Position numbers and translations under genes: made by a program | Part shown: positions 6,927 to 14,736 of the stretch, piece by piece | Position numbering within the stretch: position 1 is the stretch's first letter | How the letters are laid out: each line of letters begins with the position of its first letter | Notes under the pieces: generated by a model | Databases searched by the model: none | Told to the model about the DNA's origin: nothing | Seen by the model: only the letters and a program-made list of their open reading frames with translations | IMG/VR virus record: IMGVR_UViG_3300036772_000566 | Coordinates: 1-32,263 of that record | Source: a virus | Reading direction: 5' to 3' (one strand) | DNA length: 32,263 nt

Positions 6927-7480
6927 TGACTAAGACGCAGCTTATTCGTTTGATCCACGTCGCTAAGCGAACAATGAATATTGACGATGAAACCTATCGC
7001 CAGAAATTGATTGTTGCCACCGGCAAAGATAGTTGCCGTGAAATGAGTCTCGAAGAGCTTGAGTCCGCATATTCTGCTTTCAAAGATAGCGGTTTTAAAC
7101 GCCGCCTAACTAAGGGTAAGAGCAGCCATAAACTACGCGCAAATGAGCATGTGCGTAGCGATATTATTTTGAAAATAAAGGCCGTATGGCTTGAGATGCA
7201 TCACCATAATATCGTGCGCTGTGGAAGCATGGCTGCGCTTGATCAGTTTGTGCAGCGAATGACCACCAGTAGTAACGGCGGTGAAGGTATAGCTCGAGCT
7301 GATTGGCTCACGAATGAATTTGCTACGCAGGTTGTCGAGGCTCTTAAAAAGTGGCACATGCGCGAAATGCGCCAGCGTTTAGATGCAGCAAATATCGTCT
7401 TTTATCCTTCAATTCGTGGCTATGTTGCCTTAGCCGAGGCATTCAATGCAGAGGTAAACTGTGGAAAAATTACCCTTTAG
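6926..7480 (+). CDS. gemA: GemA (Mu gp16 family, DUF1018) early regulatory protein
   Basis: A 184-residue protein of the gp16/DUF1018 family. The N-terminal signature TKTQLIRLIHVAKRTMNIDD, then YRQKLIVATGKDSCREMS, is characteristic. The C-terminal half contains the usual SMAALDQFVQRMT and a helical ending in which a Trp-Leu pair precedes the EALKKWH helix. In Mu, GemA alters host gene expression and DNA supercoiling, apparently through gyrase, while the co-transcribed mor lies just downstream. The same gemA-mor adjacency is kept here, with one small gene between. The mechanism is known only from Mu studies; family membership is clear. Confidence 0.9.
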   Translation: MTKTQLIRLIHVAKRTMNIDDETYRQKLIVATGKDSCREMSLEELESAYSAFKDSGFKRRLTKGKSSHKLRANEHVRSDIILKIKAVWLEMHHHNIVRCGSMAALDQFVQRMTTSSNGGEGIARADWLTNEFATQVVEALKKWHMREMRQRLDAANIVFYPSIRGYVALAEAFNAEVNCGKITL

Positions 7481-7637
7481 TATTTCAGCGCCTAATGGTA
7501 AATATTTGCGTATTGTTTGCCCGTTTTGCTCACGCGTCACTAATTACACTACGAGTCGTATTATGTGTGGTTCCTTGGATTGCCGATGTGGTGCCAAAGT
7601 GGATTACCTAGAGCGCGTATCTTACAAATCAAAGTAA
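7461..7637 (+). CDS. small zinc-ribbon protein (GTG start) between gemA and mor
   Basis: A 58-residue open frame starting at GTG 7461, with a GAGGT ribosome site at 7451-7455. It overlaps the end of gemA by 20 bases and ends 11 bases before mor. It reads VEKLPFSISAPNGKYLRIVC, then PFCSRVTNYTTSRIMCGSLD, then CRCGAKVDYLERVSYKSK. Cys are at 20, 23, 36, 41 and 43, which fits a Com-like or zinc-ribbon fold (CPFC pair plus a distal Cys cluster). It fills what would otherwise be a 168-bp gap. It may be an RNA- or DNA-binding small regulator acting near mor, which is inferred from structure and location only. Confidence 0.72.
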   Translation: MEKLPFSISAPNGKYLRIVCPFCSRVTNYTTSRIMCGSLDCRCGAKVDYLERVSYKSK

Positions 7638-7648
7638 TTGGGGGCTGT

Positions 7649-8074
7649 ATGGCTTGCAAAGAGCGTACTCTTGATTTATTTGCCGAGCATAGTGACGTTG
7701 ATCCGCTGATTGATAATCTGAGCCTAATCCCTGCGGACGAGCAAGATAAAATCTGGGGCCATACGCTGCGAGATTTATTAGCAGTAATGATAAGCGAAAT
7801 GAAACGCGCGGGTTTGCCAGATTCTCAGGTCTATGAGCTGGCAAGTAAATTAACATTAGCTATTGCTATTTATATGGGGGGGCAGCAAATATACTTGCCT
7901 GCGGGGAATAGATTAAAAATAGCGATTCGTGATACGCTGATTTACGCAGAGTTTAACGGTCGCAACTTAAAACATTTATGCAAGAAATATCGACTTGCTC
8001 AAACCGCGCTTTATGGCGTTTTAAAAAGCCAGCGAACAGCCTATGTTCGACGAAAACAATATAATTTATTGTGA
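7649..8074 (+). CDS. mor: Mor/C-family middle/late transcription activator
   Basis: A 141-residue member of the Mor/C family (Mu Mor is 129 aa, C is 140). These dimeric activators bind just upstream of promoters lacking a good -35 and recruit RNA polymerase. Visible: an N-terminal helical dimerisation region (LRDLLAVMISEMKRAGLPDS), the turn GGQQIYLPAGNRLKIAIRDT, and a C-terminal HTH in FNGRNLKHLCKKYRLAQTAL. The start is ATG 7649 after GGGGGC; a longer in-frame start at 7565 would overlap the zinc-ribbon gene. It is the last gene before a strong terminator, as Mor is in Mu. No second Mor/C gene follows, so it may fulfil both the Mor and C roles. Confidence 0.93.
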   Translation: MACKERTLDLFAEHSDVDPLIDNLSLIPADEQDKIWGHTLRDLLAVMISEMKRAGLPDSQVYELASKLTLAIAIYMGGQQIYLPAGNRLKIAIRDTLIYAEFNGRNLKHLCKKYRLAQTALYGVLKSQRTAYVRRKQYNLL

Positions 8075-8076
8075 TG

Positions 8077-8105
8077 AAAGGACCGCCTCGTGCGGTCTTT
8101 TTTTT
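8077..8105 (+). terminator. intrinsic terminator of the early operon
   Basis: A stem GACCGC (8081-8086) and GCGGTC (8092-8097) with loop CTCGT, extendable by the AAAG/CTTT flanks, is followed by eight T residues (8098-8105). It starts only two bases after the mor stop and closes the early transcript, as in Mu. Confidence 0.9.
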
Positions 8106-8124
8106 GCAACTGTGAAATAAGCCT
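8106..8124 (+). promoter_or_regulatory. 19-bp late promoter element, copy 1 (candidate Mor-binding site, Plys position)
   Basis: The sequence gcaactgtgaaataagcct follows the terminator T-tract directly and is repeated exactly at 16026-16044, also directly after a terminator T-tract. Downstream at 8139-8144 lies GATAAT, one base off the -10 consensus, with no recognisable -35; that is what a Mor/C-dependent promoter should look like. This corresponds to Mu's promoter for the lysis/first late operon. The sequence identity is observed; Mor binding is inferred. Confidence 0.6.
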
Positions 8125-8202
8125 CGCTTAACCCTTCCGATAATATCGACCTGTCAGTTATACGCATCATTATTTTTTTATTAACATATGACGGGTCTTA
8201 TC

Positions 8203-8490
8203 ATGAAAAGTAAAACTATTCTTGCCGCTGTCGCGTTGTGTTCAGTTGCGTTGTTATCGGGTTGTTCGCACTCATTGCCCGCTAACGATGTGCGTTTAAA
8301 GTTAGATGAATGCACCAATGCGCAGCTCGATAACATCGTGTATATGCGTGCCGATAAAAGCGTGCTGAATGTTGTCTGTACCCCAAAGCCTGACGAGATT
8401 GTTAACCCGGTGACGGTTAATCATCCGCTCTTCTTTTGGTTATCACCATCACATCAAAAGCCTACCGTACCGCCTTTAAAGGTGAGCTAA
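8203..8490 (+). CDS. small outer-membrane-type lipoprotein
   Basis: A 95-residue protein with a classic lipoprotein signal: basic start MKSK, hydrophobic stretch TILAAVALCSVALL, and lipobox LLSGC, with the acylated Cys at about residue 21 and Ser-His following (so likely outer membrane). The mature part is about 75 residues with two further Cys and a Pro-containing C-terminus (PTVPPLKVS). ATG 8203 is preferred to ATG 8188, since the latter has no ribosome site. As the first gene after the putative late promoter, it sits where Mu carries lysis functions. It might be an Rz1-like spanin component or lysogenic-conversion protein, but no Rz partner is visible. Function is unknown. Confidence 0.75.
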   Translation: MKSKTILAAVALCSVALLSGCSHSLPANDVRLKLDECTNAQLDNIVYMRADKSVLNVVCTPKPDEIVNPVTVNHPLFFWLSPSHQKPTVPPLKVS

Positions 8491-8495
8491 GCGGC

Positions 8496-8720
8496 ATGGG
8501 TGATTATGTTGATCGTGCGCAGTTTGTTGCCGATGAATATACGCGGGAATGCGTAGCGCGGCAGCTTGCAAAAAGTCACCCAAACACGCAAGCGCGGTCC
8601 GATGGGCCGCGATATTGCGAGGGCTGCGGGTGTGTTATTCCAGAGGCAAGAATCTCGGCTATACCTGATGCAGTGTTATGCGTTGACTGTAAACAGTTAG
8701 AGGAACGCCGCTATGCCTGA
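8496..8720 (+). CDS. TraR/DksA C4 zinc-finger family protein
   Basis: A 74-residue protein typical of phage TraR/DksA-type proteins. The N-terminal helix MGDYVDRAQFVADEYTRECV carries the acidic/hydrophobic tip, and the C-terminal C4 zinc finger reads CEGCGCVIPEARISAIPD, then CVDC. TraR-like proteins bind in the secondary channel of RNA polymerase and mimic DksA plus ppGpp, so this may shift host transcription during late growth. An upstream in-frame ATG at 8436 lies inside the lipoprotein gene and is not favoured; ATG 8496 has AGGTGAG upstream. Family assignment is strong; the effect on this host is inferred. Confidence 0.9.
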   Translation: MGDYVDRAQFVADEYTRECVARQLAKSHPNTQARSDGPRYCEGCGCVIPEARISAIPDAVLCVDCKQLEERRYA

Positions 8721-9021
8721 ATTTATCCGAAATCATATGCCGTGGGTTGCCTTATTCATTAGCGCCGTTGGCGTTGCGTGGACCATTGTCCTCGCACTTC
8801 TTTCTAAAACCTATGTTAAGCGTGACGAGTTTGACGAAATTAAATCTCGACTGGTTAACGTAGAATTGCAAATAAGTGCATTGCCAACCAAGGAACAAAT
8901 GCACCAAATAGAATTAAAAGTATCCGAAGTGGGCGGCGATGTGAAAGCCATTAAATCGTATATGGACTCAATGCGCCATACGACACAAATGCTGGTTGAG
9001 AACGAATTGGAGAAGAGATAA
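8713..9021 (+). CDS. DUF2730-family membrane-anchored coiled-coil protein
   Basis: A 102-residue protein with one N-terminal transmembrane helix (WVALFISAVGVAWTIVLALL, about residues 11-30), then a heptad-rich coiled coil (KRDEFDEIKSRLVNVELQIS and LKVSEVGGDVKAIKSYM). This layout matches the Mu gp25-type DUF2730 family found directly upstream of gp26 and terminase in Mu-like phages. The ATG overlaps the DksA-like gene's last codons by eight bases. Function is unknown; the shape (short helix plus extended coiled coil) would suit a periplasm- or cytoplasm-facing spacer such as a spanin-like subunit, which is speculative. Confidence 0.8.
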   Translation: MPEFIRNHMPWVALFISAVGVAWTIVLALLSKTYVKRDEFDEIKSRLVNVELQISALPTKEQMHQIELKVSEVGGDVKAIKSYMDSMRHTTQMLVENELEKR

Positions 9022-9315
9022 ATGTCACTGCGTGAAATTATGGATAAAGAGGCTCGCCTCGTTATTTTGCGTTCTCTGCTAGATTGTCGTGGTGAAGCAA
9101 ATGAATCTATTTTGCAAAGCTGCTTAGATGTGTATGGCATTAATGTGTCGCGTGATGAAGTCAGAACACAAATGTCATGGCTTAATGAACAAGGCATGAT
9201 TGAATTAGAAATCGTGGGCAGTTGTTTTGTAGCGACATTAAAAAGCCGTGGGCAAGATGTTGCAGAAGGACGTTCAACGGTGCCGGGAATAAAAAAGCCG
9301 CGTATCGGGGAGTAA
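9022..9315 (+). CDS. Mu gp26-like winged-helix protein
   Basis: A 97-residue protein immediately after the DUF2730 gene. The sequence SLREIMDKEARLVILRSLLD, then CLDVYGINVSRDEVRTQMSW and LNEQGMIELE, is typical of a winged helix: helix, recognition-like helix and a basic wing ending FVATLKSRGQDVAEG. This is the family seen between DUF2730 and terminase in Mu-like phages (Mu gp26; sometimes labelled ArsR-like). Its role is not established. A DNA-binding or packaging accessory role is possible given its place beside the terminase. Confidence 0.82.
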   Translation: MSLREIMDKEARLVILRSLLDCRGEANESILQSCLDVYGINVSRDEVRTQMSWLNEQGMIELEIVGSCFVATLKSRGQDVAEGRSTVPGIKKPRIGE

Positions 9316-9316
9316 T

Positions 9317-9475
9317 ATGCCGCTGGTTATCATTATTGCCGTATTCTTATTAGGTATTATATTCGGTCATCCTGTATTAATTCCGTTAGCATTTGCAGGG
9401 GCCGTTATTCTTGTTTTTATCATCATTGTGGGCGTTATTGCGTGGTGTTTAGGTCCGCGTAAAACGTTTAGGTAA
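9317..9475 (+). CDS. tiny two-helix membrane protein (possible holin-like)
   Basis: A 52-residue frame: MPLVIIIAVFLLGIIFGH, PVLIPLAFAGAVILVF, then IIIVGVIAWCLGPRKTFR. It is nearly all hydrophobic, with two membrane spans (about residues 3-15 and 22-45, joined by a short turn GHPV) and a basic tail (PRKTFR). ATG 9317 is one base after the preceding stop and has GGGGAG at 9306-9311. The stop lies five bases before terminase small subunit. No gene otherwise fills this gap. It could be a holin-type or small accessory membrane protein; nothing beyond topology supports either, and no endolysin is adjacent. Confidence 0.68.
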   Translation: MPLVIIIAVFLLGIIFGHPVLIPLAFAGAVILVFIIIVGVIAWCLGPRKTFR

Positions 9476-9480
9476 ATACG

Positions 9481-10056
9481 ATGGCAAAAGAGAAAACGAC
9501 TCGCGGGCGAGCCTCAAAAATTAATCTCTTGCCTGAAAGTATACAGCGCGAACTTAACGCGCTGTTGTCAGATAAGACATACACGCAGGAAGATATAAGA
9601 AACGCGATTAACGAGCTAATTGATAAGTCTGGTTTATCGCCCGATTTAAAATTAAGCCGAAGTGGCTTAAATCGTTATGCCGTAAATGCCGCCGAAGCCG
9701 GAAAGAAAATCCGCGAAATGAACGATATTTCAAAACAGCTTATTAATAATATCGGCATGGAATCCAGTGGCGACACATCAAAACTCTTAATTCAAATGGT
9801 GCGCGGTTTAATCTTTGACGTTTCTTTATCGCTGCAAAATGAAGAACGTCAAATTAACGGCAAGGAATTAAAAGAGCTGGCTACGGCTATTGAGAAGCTA
9901 GAGAAATCATCAAGCGAAAACCTTAAACGTGAAAAAGAGATCCGCGCCCAAATGGCAGCAGAAGCCGCGAGCGAAGCCGAACGCGAAGCGAAATCGGCTG
10001 GTTTAACCGATGAAGCTGCGGCCATCATTAAAAATAAAATTCTAGGTATCGCATGA
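9481..10056 (+). CDS. terminase small subunit (Mu gp27, DUF3486)
   Basis: A 191-residue DUF3486 protein, the small terminase subunit of Mu-like phages. Typical features: the start KTTRGRASKINLLPESIQRE, then LSDKTYTQEDIRNAINELID, SRSGLNRYAVNAAEAGKKIR and the central helix LLIQMVRGLIFDVSLSLQ. The C-terminal third is a long charged helix (coiled coil). It would recognise the pac end near the left end of the integrated phage and recruit the large subunit. It overlaps the large subunit by four bases (ATGA). Confidence 0.93.
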   Translation: MAKEKTTRGRASKINLLPESIQRELNALLSDKTYTQEDIRNAINELIDKSGLSPDLKLSRSGLNRYAVNAAEAGKKIREMNDISKQLINNIGMESSGDTSKLLIQMVRGLIFDVSLSLQNEERQINGKELKELATAIEKLEKSSSENLKREKEIRAQMAAEAASEAEREAKSAGLTDEAAAIIKNKILGIA

Positions 10057-11651
10057 TGACTGAACCCCGCAGAACGCCCAGCGCTGAAATGGTCCTTGAG
10101 GCAATGAATAACGCCGCGTTTGATAAAAGCGCGGTGTTATTGGGCTATCAAAAGCGCTGGATTGCTGATGAGTCACCGCTAAAGATTGCTGAAAAAAGTC
10201 GCCGAACAGGTATTACGTGGGCCGAAGCGGCTGACGCTGCACTTACGGCTGCGAAGTCCCGAACGGCTGGCGGCTCTGACCATTTCTATATTGGCTCTAA
10301 CAAAGAGATGGCCCGTGAGTTTATTGATGCCGTCGCCATGTGGGCCAGTGCCTATGGCATGGTGGCAAGCGAAATCGGCGAAGAAGTCTTTAACGATGAA
10401 GATAAAGACATCCTCACTTTTGTGGTTAATTTTGGCAGCGGCTTTAAAGTTCAGGCGCTCTCGTCTAATCCAAAGAACCTGCGCGGTATGCAGGGTAATG
10501 TGACCATTGACGAAGCGGCATTCCATGACCGGCTGGCCGAAGTGCTGAAAGCCGCGCTGGCGCTGACAATGTGGGGCTCAAAGGTCCGTTTAATCAGTAC
10601 GCACAATGGCACTGATAACCTGTTTAATCAGCTTATCAATGACAGCCGAGCGGGCCGCAAGCGTTATGCCATTCATACCATTACTCTTGATGATGCCTGC
10701 GCAGATGGACTTTATCAGCGTATCTGTCAGGTGACGCGGCAGGCATGGACGCAAGCGAAGGAGGACGAATGGAAAGCCAATCTGCTTAAAGATACAGCTA
10801 CCGAAGAAGACGCCCTCGAAGAATATTACTGCGTGCCAAAGCAAGGCGGCGGCGCGTATATCCCTCGCCCGATGCTTGATCGAGCCGCCCGCCCTGAGCA
10901 TGTGGTGGTGTCGTTTGCATCGCCGAAAGGTTGGATGGATTGGACCGAAGAACAGCGACAAGCCGAGGTGTTGGCGTGGTGTGAGGAACATCTCGAACCA
11001 CTGTTAGATGAACTCGACAAAACCCGCCCCCACGCGTTCGGCGAGGACTTTGCGCGTAAAGGCGACCTGTCTGTTTTTGCCGTGGGCGCTATTGAGTCAG
11101 ATACCAAGCGCAAAATGCGGATCACTATTGAACTGCATGATGTGACGTACAACCAGCAGCGCGAGATCATGTTCTTCATTCTTGAGCGTCTACCGCGCTT
11201 TTGTGGCGCTGCATTCGACGCCACTGGCAACGGCGGCTATTTAGCCGAAGCCGCGCTATTACGCTATGGCTCTGAAATGGTGGAAGCCGTTCACCTGAAT
11301 GATCCGTGGTATCGCGAATGGATGCCGAAATATAAGGCGCTTTACGAATCGGACATGATTGAAATCCCGCGCAGCGAAGATGTGATCGCCGACCAGCGCC
11401 ACATTCAAGTGATGCGCGGTGTGCCAAAAATCGACAAATCCCGCACCGAGGGTCAGAACGGCGCGAAACGTCACGGTGATAGCGCCGTCGCTTATTGTAT
11501 GTGCGTCCGGGCTTCATATATGGACGGCTATGAAATCGACTTTACAGAGATACCCTCCTCACGTCATCACGAACAGAACGCCGAGCAACGCGGGCCGAAC
11601 TATGACGATATAGACGACGCCTATAACGAGTTTGATCGGGGGTGTTGGTGA
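10053..11651 (+). CDS. terminase large subunit (Mu gp28)
   Basis: A 532-residue packaging motor of the Mu gp28 type (Mu: 551 aa). The N-terminal ATPase part shows the family's Walker A-like EKSRRTGITW (residues about 47-56) and Walker B TIDEAAFHD (about 151-159). The RNase H-like nuclease has acidic residues in FGEDFARKGDLSVF (about 329-342) and FDATGNGG. The start is ATG 10053 or the adjacent 10056. It cuts at pac and packages headfuls including flanking host DNA. No frame damage is seen. Confidence 0.95.
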   Translation: MMTEPRRTPSAEMVLEAMNNAAFDKSAVLLGYQKRWIADESPLKIAEKSRRTGITWAEAADAALTAAKSRTAGGSDHFYIGSNKEMAREFIDAVAMWASAYGMVASEIGEEVFNDEDKDILTFVVNFGSGFKVQALSSNPKNLRGMQGNVTIDEAAFHDRLAEVLKAALALTMWGSKVRLISTHNGTDNLFNQLINDSRAGRKRYAIHTITLDDACADGLYQRICQVTRQAWTQAKEDEWKANLLKDTATEEDALEEYYCVPKQGGGAYIPRPMLDRAARPEHVVVSFASPKGWMDWTEEQRQAEVLAWCEEHLEPLLDELDKTRPHAFGEDFARKGDLSVFAVGAIESDTKRKMRITIELHDVTYNQQREIMFFILERLPRFCGAAFDATGNGGYLAEAALLRYGSEMVEAVHLNDPWYREWMPKYKALYESDMIEIPRSEDVIADQRHIQVMRGVPKIDKSRTEGQNGAKRHGDSAVAYCMCVRASYMDGYEIDFTEIPSSRHHEQNAEQRGPNYDDIDDAYNEFDRGCW

Positions 11652-11857
11652 TGTTTTGGCTTATCTTTGCGCTCCAGTATCTTCTGATTTTTGCGGATAT
11701 CTTCTCCGGTCAACATGGTGGCGGCATTTTTATTGCCATGCTTTGGTGCTGCTACGGACTTGTTATTTGGATGGAAGCAGGCAGACGCGCAGACATTTTG
11801 GCGAATATTTGGTACGCACAGCTTAAAGCGGAAATCAGGAGTTCTCATGGCAAATAA
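11651..11857 (+). CDS. small two-span membrane protein between terminase and portal
   Basis: A 68-residue frame with two hydrophobic segments: FWLIFALQYLLIFADIF (residues 2-18) and GGGIFIAMLWCCYGLVIWM (about 26-44). The charged C-terminus carries RRADILANIW and AEIRSSHGK. Its ATG shares a base with the terminase stop (TGATG at 11649-11653) and GGGGG lies at 11638-11642; it overlaps portal by 11 bases. Mu has no comparable gene that I can recall at this place. Function unknown; it may serve membrane or lysis roles. Coding evidence is the coupling, ribosome site and clear topology. Confidence 0.6.
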   Translation: MFWLIFALQYLLIFADIFSGQHGGGIFIAMLWCCYGLVIWMEAGRRADILANIWYAQLKAEIRSSHGK

Positions 11858-13427
11858 AAGCCAGATTGTTGATGCCACCGGCCGCCCGTTTGAATACCTT
11901 GACGAAGAACAAACCAAGGTCGATCCGAATATCGCGCTGGTCGCGGCTAGGACGCAAACGCACCCTATATCGGGTGTCACCCCTGACCGCGCTGCGCAAT
12001 ATCTGCGAGCGGCCGAGCAAGGGAATTTAACCGCGCAGGCGGATATGGCCGAAGATATGGAGGAGAAAGACACTCACCTCCAATCAGAACTCGGCAAGCG
12101 TCGCCGCGCCGTGCAAGCCGTTGATTGGATGCTGCAACCGCCACGCAACGCCAGCGCACAAGAAAAGCGTGACACGGAAGCCTTGCAGGAAATCCTTGAA
12201 GATGCGAACTGGTGGGAAGACGTCATTTTTGACGCCACTGACGCGATTTTAAAAGGCTATTCGGCGCAAGAAATCCGCTGGGAATATGTCGAAAAAATGC
12301 ATGTTCCGCGCTCTATCGAGTTTCGTGATCCGGGTATTTTTCAGCTCAATCCGAACAATCGCAATGAACTGATGCTGCGCGATGGTAGCTATACCGGCAA
12401 AGCGCCGAACGTATTCGGCTGGATTATTCATCGTGCAAAATCAAAATCAGGCTATCTCTCGCGCATCGGTCTTGTTCGCACGTTAGTCTGGCCGTTCATC
12501 TTTAAAAACTACAGCGTGCGCGATATGGCCGAGTTTTTAGAGATTTATGGCCTGCCGATTCGGCTGGGTAAATATCCGAGCGGTGCCAGCGAGAAAGAGA
12601 AAGCGACGCTGCTGCGGGCAGTGATGAGCATTGGACATAACGCTGGCGGCGTGATACCGCGTGGTATGGATATTGAATTCAATAATGCCGCCGATGGTCA
12701 GAGCGATCCCTTTGTCGCCATGATGGACTGGGCCGAGAAATCGATGTCTAAAGCCATCCTCGGCGGTACGTTAACGAGTCAAGCTGATGGCAAGAGCAGC
12801 ACGAACGCGCTTGGTGAAATTCATGACGAAGTACGAACCGAGGTCCGTGATAGCGACTTAAAACAGCTTGCGATCACGTTAAACCGTGACCTGATTTATC
12901 CTATGTATGCGCTGAATTTTCCGTCATACCGTGGGCCGCTACGTCAGCCGCAGCTTGTCTTTGATACTCGCGAACCGGAGGACATTAAGACCTACGCGGA
13001 TTCATTGCCGAAGTTAGCGCCGTTTATGAACATCCCGGCACGCTGGGCGCATGAGAAAATGGGAATACCCGAGCCGCAGCCGGGGGACTTGGTTATTTCG
13101 TCCGAGGGTGAGGTTCCCTTTGAAAAACCGGTGCCAAAGGACGAAAAGCCACTAAGCAAAGACCCGGCAGCATTAGCGGCCAACAATCCAGAACTGGATG
13201 ATTTAGACGATATGGCCGCCAGCGTCACCGGCGAACAATGGTCTGCGGTGATGCAGCCAGTATTGCAACCCGTTATTGACGCTATTCAGACAGATGGCCC
13301 AGAGGCCGCGATGAAGAAGGCGGCCGAGCTGTTCCCGCAGATGGACGATAGCCAACTTATTAAATTGTTGCGCGGTGCCATCTTTGCGGCCGACGTTTAC
13401 GGGCGATTAGAAAATGTCGAAGAGTGA
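11847..13427 (+). CDS. portal protein (Mu gp29, DUF935)
   Basis: The 526-residue portal (Mu gp29: 512 aa) forms the dodecameric vertex ring through which DNA enters and leaves. DUF935 features include THLQSELGKRRRAVQAVDWM (about 74-93), the RSIEFRDPGIFQLN segment and EFLEIYGLPIRLGKYPSGAS, with a long C-terminal helical region after about 430. The start is ATG 11847 with AGGAG at 11838-11842; an in-frame start at 11691 would lie entirely inside the small membrane gene. It overlaps gene F by 14 bases. Confidence 0.95.
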   Translation: MANKSQIVDATGRPFEYLDEEQTKVDPNIALVAARTQTHPISGVTPDRAAQYLRAAEQGNLTAQADMAEDMEEKDTHLQSELGKRRRAVQAVDWMLQPPRNASAQEKRDTEALQEILEDANWWEDVIFDATDAILKGYSAQEIRWEYVEKMHVPRSIEFRDPGIFQLNPNNRNELMLRDGSYTGKAPNVFGWIIHRAKSKSGYLSRIGLVRTLVWPFIFKNYSVRDMAEFLEIYGLPIRLGKYPSGASEKEKATLLRAVMSIGHNAGGVIPRGMDIEFNNAADGQSDPFVAMMDWAEKSMSKAILGGTLTSQADGKSSTNALGEIHDEVRTEVRDSDLKQLAITLNRDLIYPMYALNFPSYRGPLRQPQLVFDTREPEDIKTYADSLPKLAPFMNIPARWAHEKMGIPEPQPGDLVISSEGEVPFEKPVPKDEKPLSKDPAALAANNPELDDLDDMAASVTGEQWSAVMQPVLQPVIDAIQTDGPEAAMKKAAELFPQMDDSQLIKLLRGAIFAADVYGRLENVEE

Positions 13428-14736
13428 CGGCGTTGATTTAGGCGTCGCCGCCAGTCTGCCGCCAAAAGAGGCAATTAGCTACTTTGAGTCGAAAGGCTAT
13501 AAGGTTTCGTGGAATTGGTACGAAACCCTCGAAGAGGCGCACGCCCGCGCCTTTACTGTGGCTAAGTGCGTTAACCTCGATGTGCTGAACACGCTCCGTG
13601 ATGCCGCCAAAAAAGCGCTCAAAACGGGCATGACTGAAGAGCAGTTTGTTAGCGAGTTAACGCCGACGTTGCAAAAGCTCGGATGGTGGGGAAAGCAGGT
13701 TATTGTTGATAGTACCGGCACCGCGCAAACGGTGCAGCTCGGTAGCCCGCGACGCTTAGCGACGATTTACCAGACTAACACCCGCACTGCGTATGCTGCC
13801 GGGCGCTATACGCAGATGATGAACAACGCCGAAATGTTCCCGTATTGGCAGTATGTGGCCGTCATGGATACACGCACTCGTCCCGCCCACGGCGAGCTTA
13901 ACCTTATGACGTTTCGGTACGACGATCCGTTTTGGCAAACGCATTACCCACCGAACGATTGGGAGTGTCGCTGTCGCGTTCGTGCGCTGAGTGAGGCTCG
14001 TTATCAGGCGTCAGGCATAAACGTTACCGATAGCTCTGGCATGTTGACGACGAACACCGTTGACGCCGGTGTCGATCCGTTTACGGGTGAGGTTTATCAA
14101 ACCACGGTTACGACATTTAACAATGGCCACGTAAAAATGACGCCGGGCGCGGGTTGGTCCTACAACGTCGGCTCGGCCGCATTTGGCACTGACGCAGCTG
14201 CGTGCCGCAAGTTGATTGAAACACCCGATCCGGATTTACGCCGCCAGTTTATCCAGACGCTGAACGGGGCTCCGGCGCGGCAGGTGAATTACGGTGTCTT
14301 TGTGAATCAGGTTTTGGCTGGACGTGCGCTGGCAGGTGCCGTTCAATCCGTCGGATTTGTGTCCGAAGATATTGCCGATCAGGTCCAGCAACAGCTCGGC
14401 CAGCCGCCTGCACGGCTGATGACCATAAACACCGAGCAAGTGAAAGCCTTAACGACCGTCAGTGATAGCGTCCCCGCACCGCTTAAAGCGGGCGATGTGG
14501 CCGAGCTGGCGGCGATTGTCGCTAAGCCGCAGGCGGTATTGCTTGATCCCGCTTCGGGTGATCTGCTTTATGTCGGCAATGCGCAGGCAAACAATGTCGT
14601 TGCCGTAGCACCGATGGGCGAAGCCGGAAAAGCCGCGCTACAAAATACGGTGATCGGGGCGCAAGTCATACCGCCAGCCACACTTCAAGCCGGTATCGAG
14701 AGCGGTCAATATACGTTAATTCAGGGGGCGCTATGA
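13414..14736 (+). CDS. F: minor head protein (Mu gpF / gp30, SPP1 gp7-like domain)
   Basis: A 440-residue head morphogenesis protein. The SPP1 gp7/Mu F signature is at about residues 113-195: TIYQTNTRTAYAAGRYTQMM, then VAVMDTRTRPAHGELN and the DWECRCRVRALSEARY ending. It enters the procapsid in few copies and is needed for viable heads and DNA ejection. The C-terminal part (about 275-440, including TINTEQVKALTTVSDSVPAP and AVLLDPASGDLLYVG) resembles the nuclease-like domains described at the ends of gp7-type proteins; no catalytic residues were confirmed. It overlaps portal by 14 bases and gene G by four. Confidence 0.92.
   Translation: MSKSDGVDLGVAASLPPKEAISYFESKGYKVSWNWYETLEEAHARAFTVAKCVNLDVLNTLRDAAKKALKTGMTEEQFVSELTPTLQKLGWWGKQVIVDSTGTAQTVQLGSPRRLATIYQTNTRTAYAAGRYTQMMNNAEMFPYWQYVAVMDTRTRPAHGELNLMTFRYDDPFWQTHYPPNDWECRCRVRALSEARYQASGINVTDSSGMLTTNTVDAGVDPFTGEVYQTTVTTFNNGHVKMTPGAGWSYNVGSAAFGTDAAACRKLIETPDPDLRRQFIQTLNGAPARQVNYGVFVNQVLAGRALAGAVQSVGFVSEDIADQVQQQLGQPPARLMTINTEQVKALTTVSDSVPAPLKAGDVAELAAIVAKPQAVLLDPASGDLLYVGNAQANNVVAVAPMGEAGKAALQNTVIGAQVIPPATLQAGIESGQYTLIQGAL

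Noticed and set aside
7351-7611. 86-codon plus-strand frame across gemA and the zinc-ribbon gene
   Set aside because: Out of frame with gemA; the GTG-start frame at 7461 has a better ribosome site and a coherent Cys pattern.
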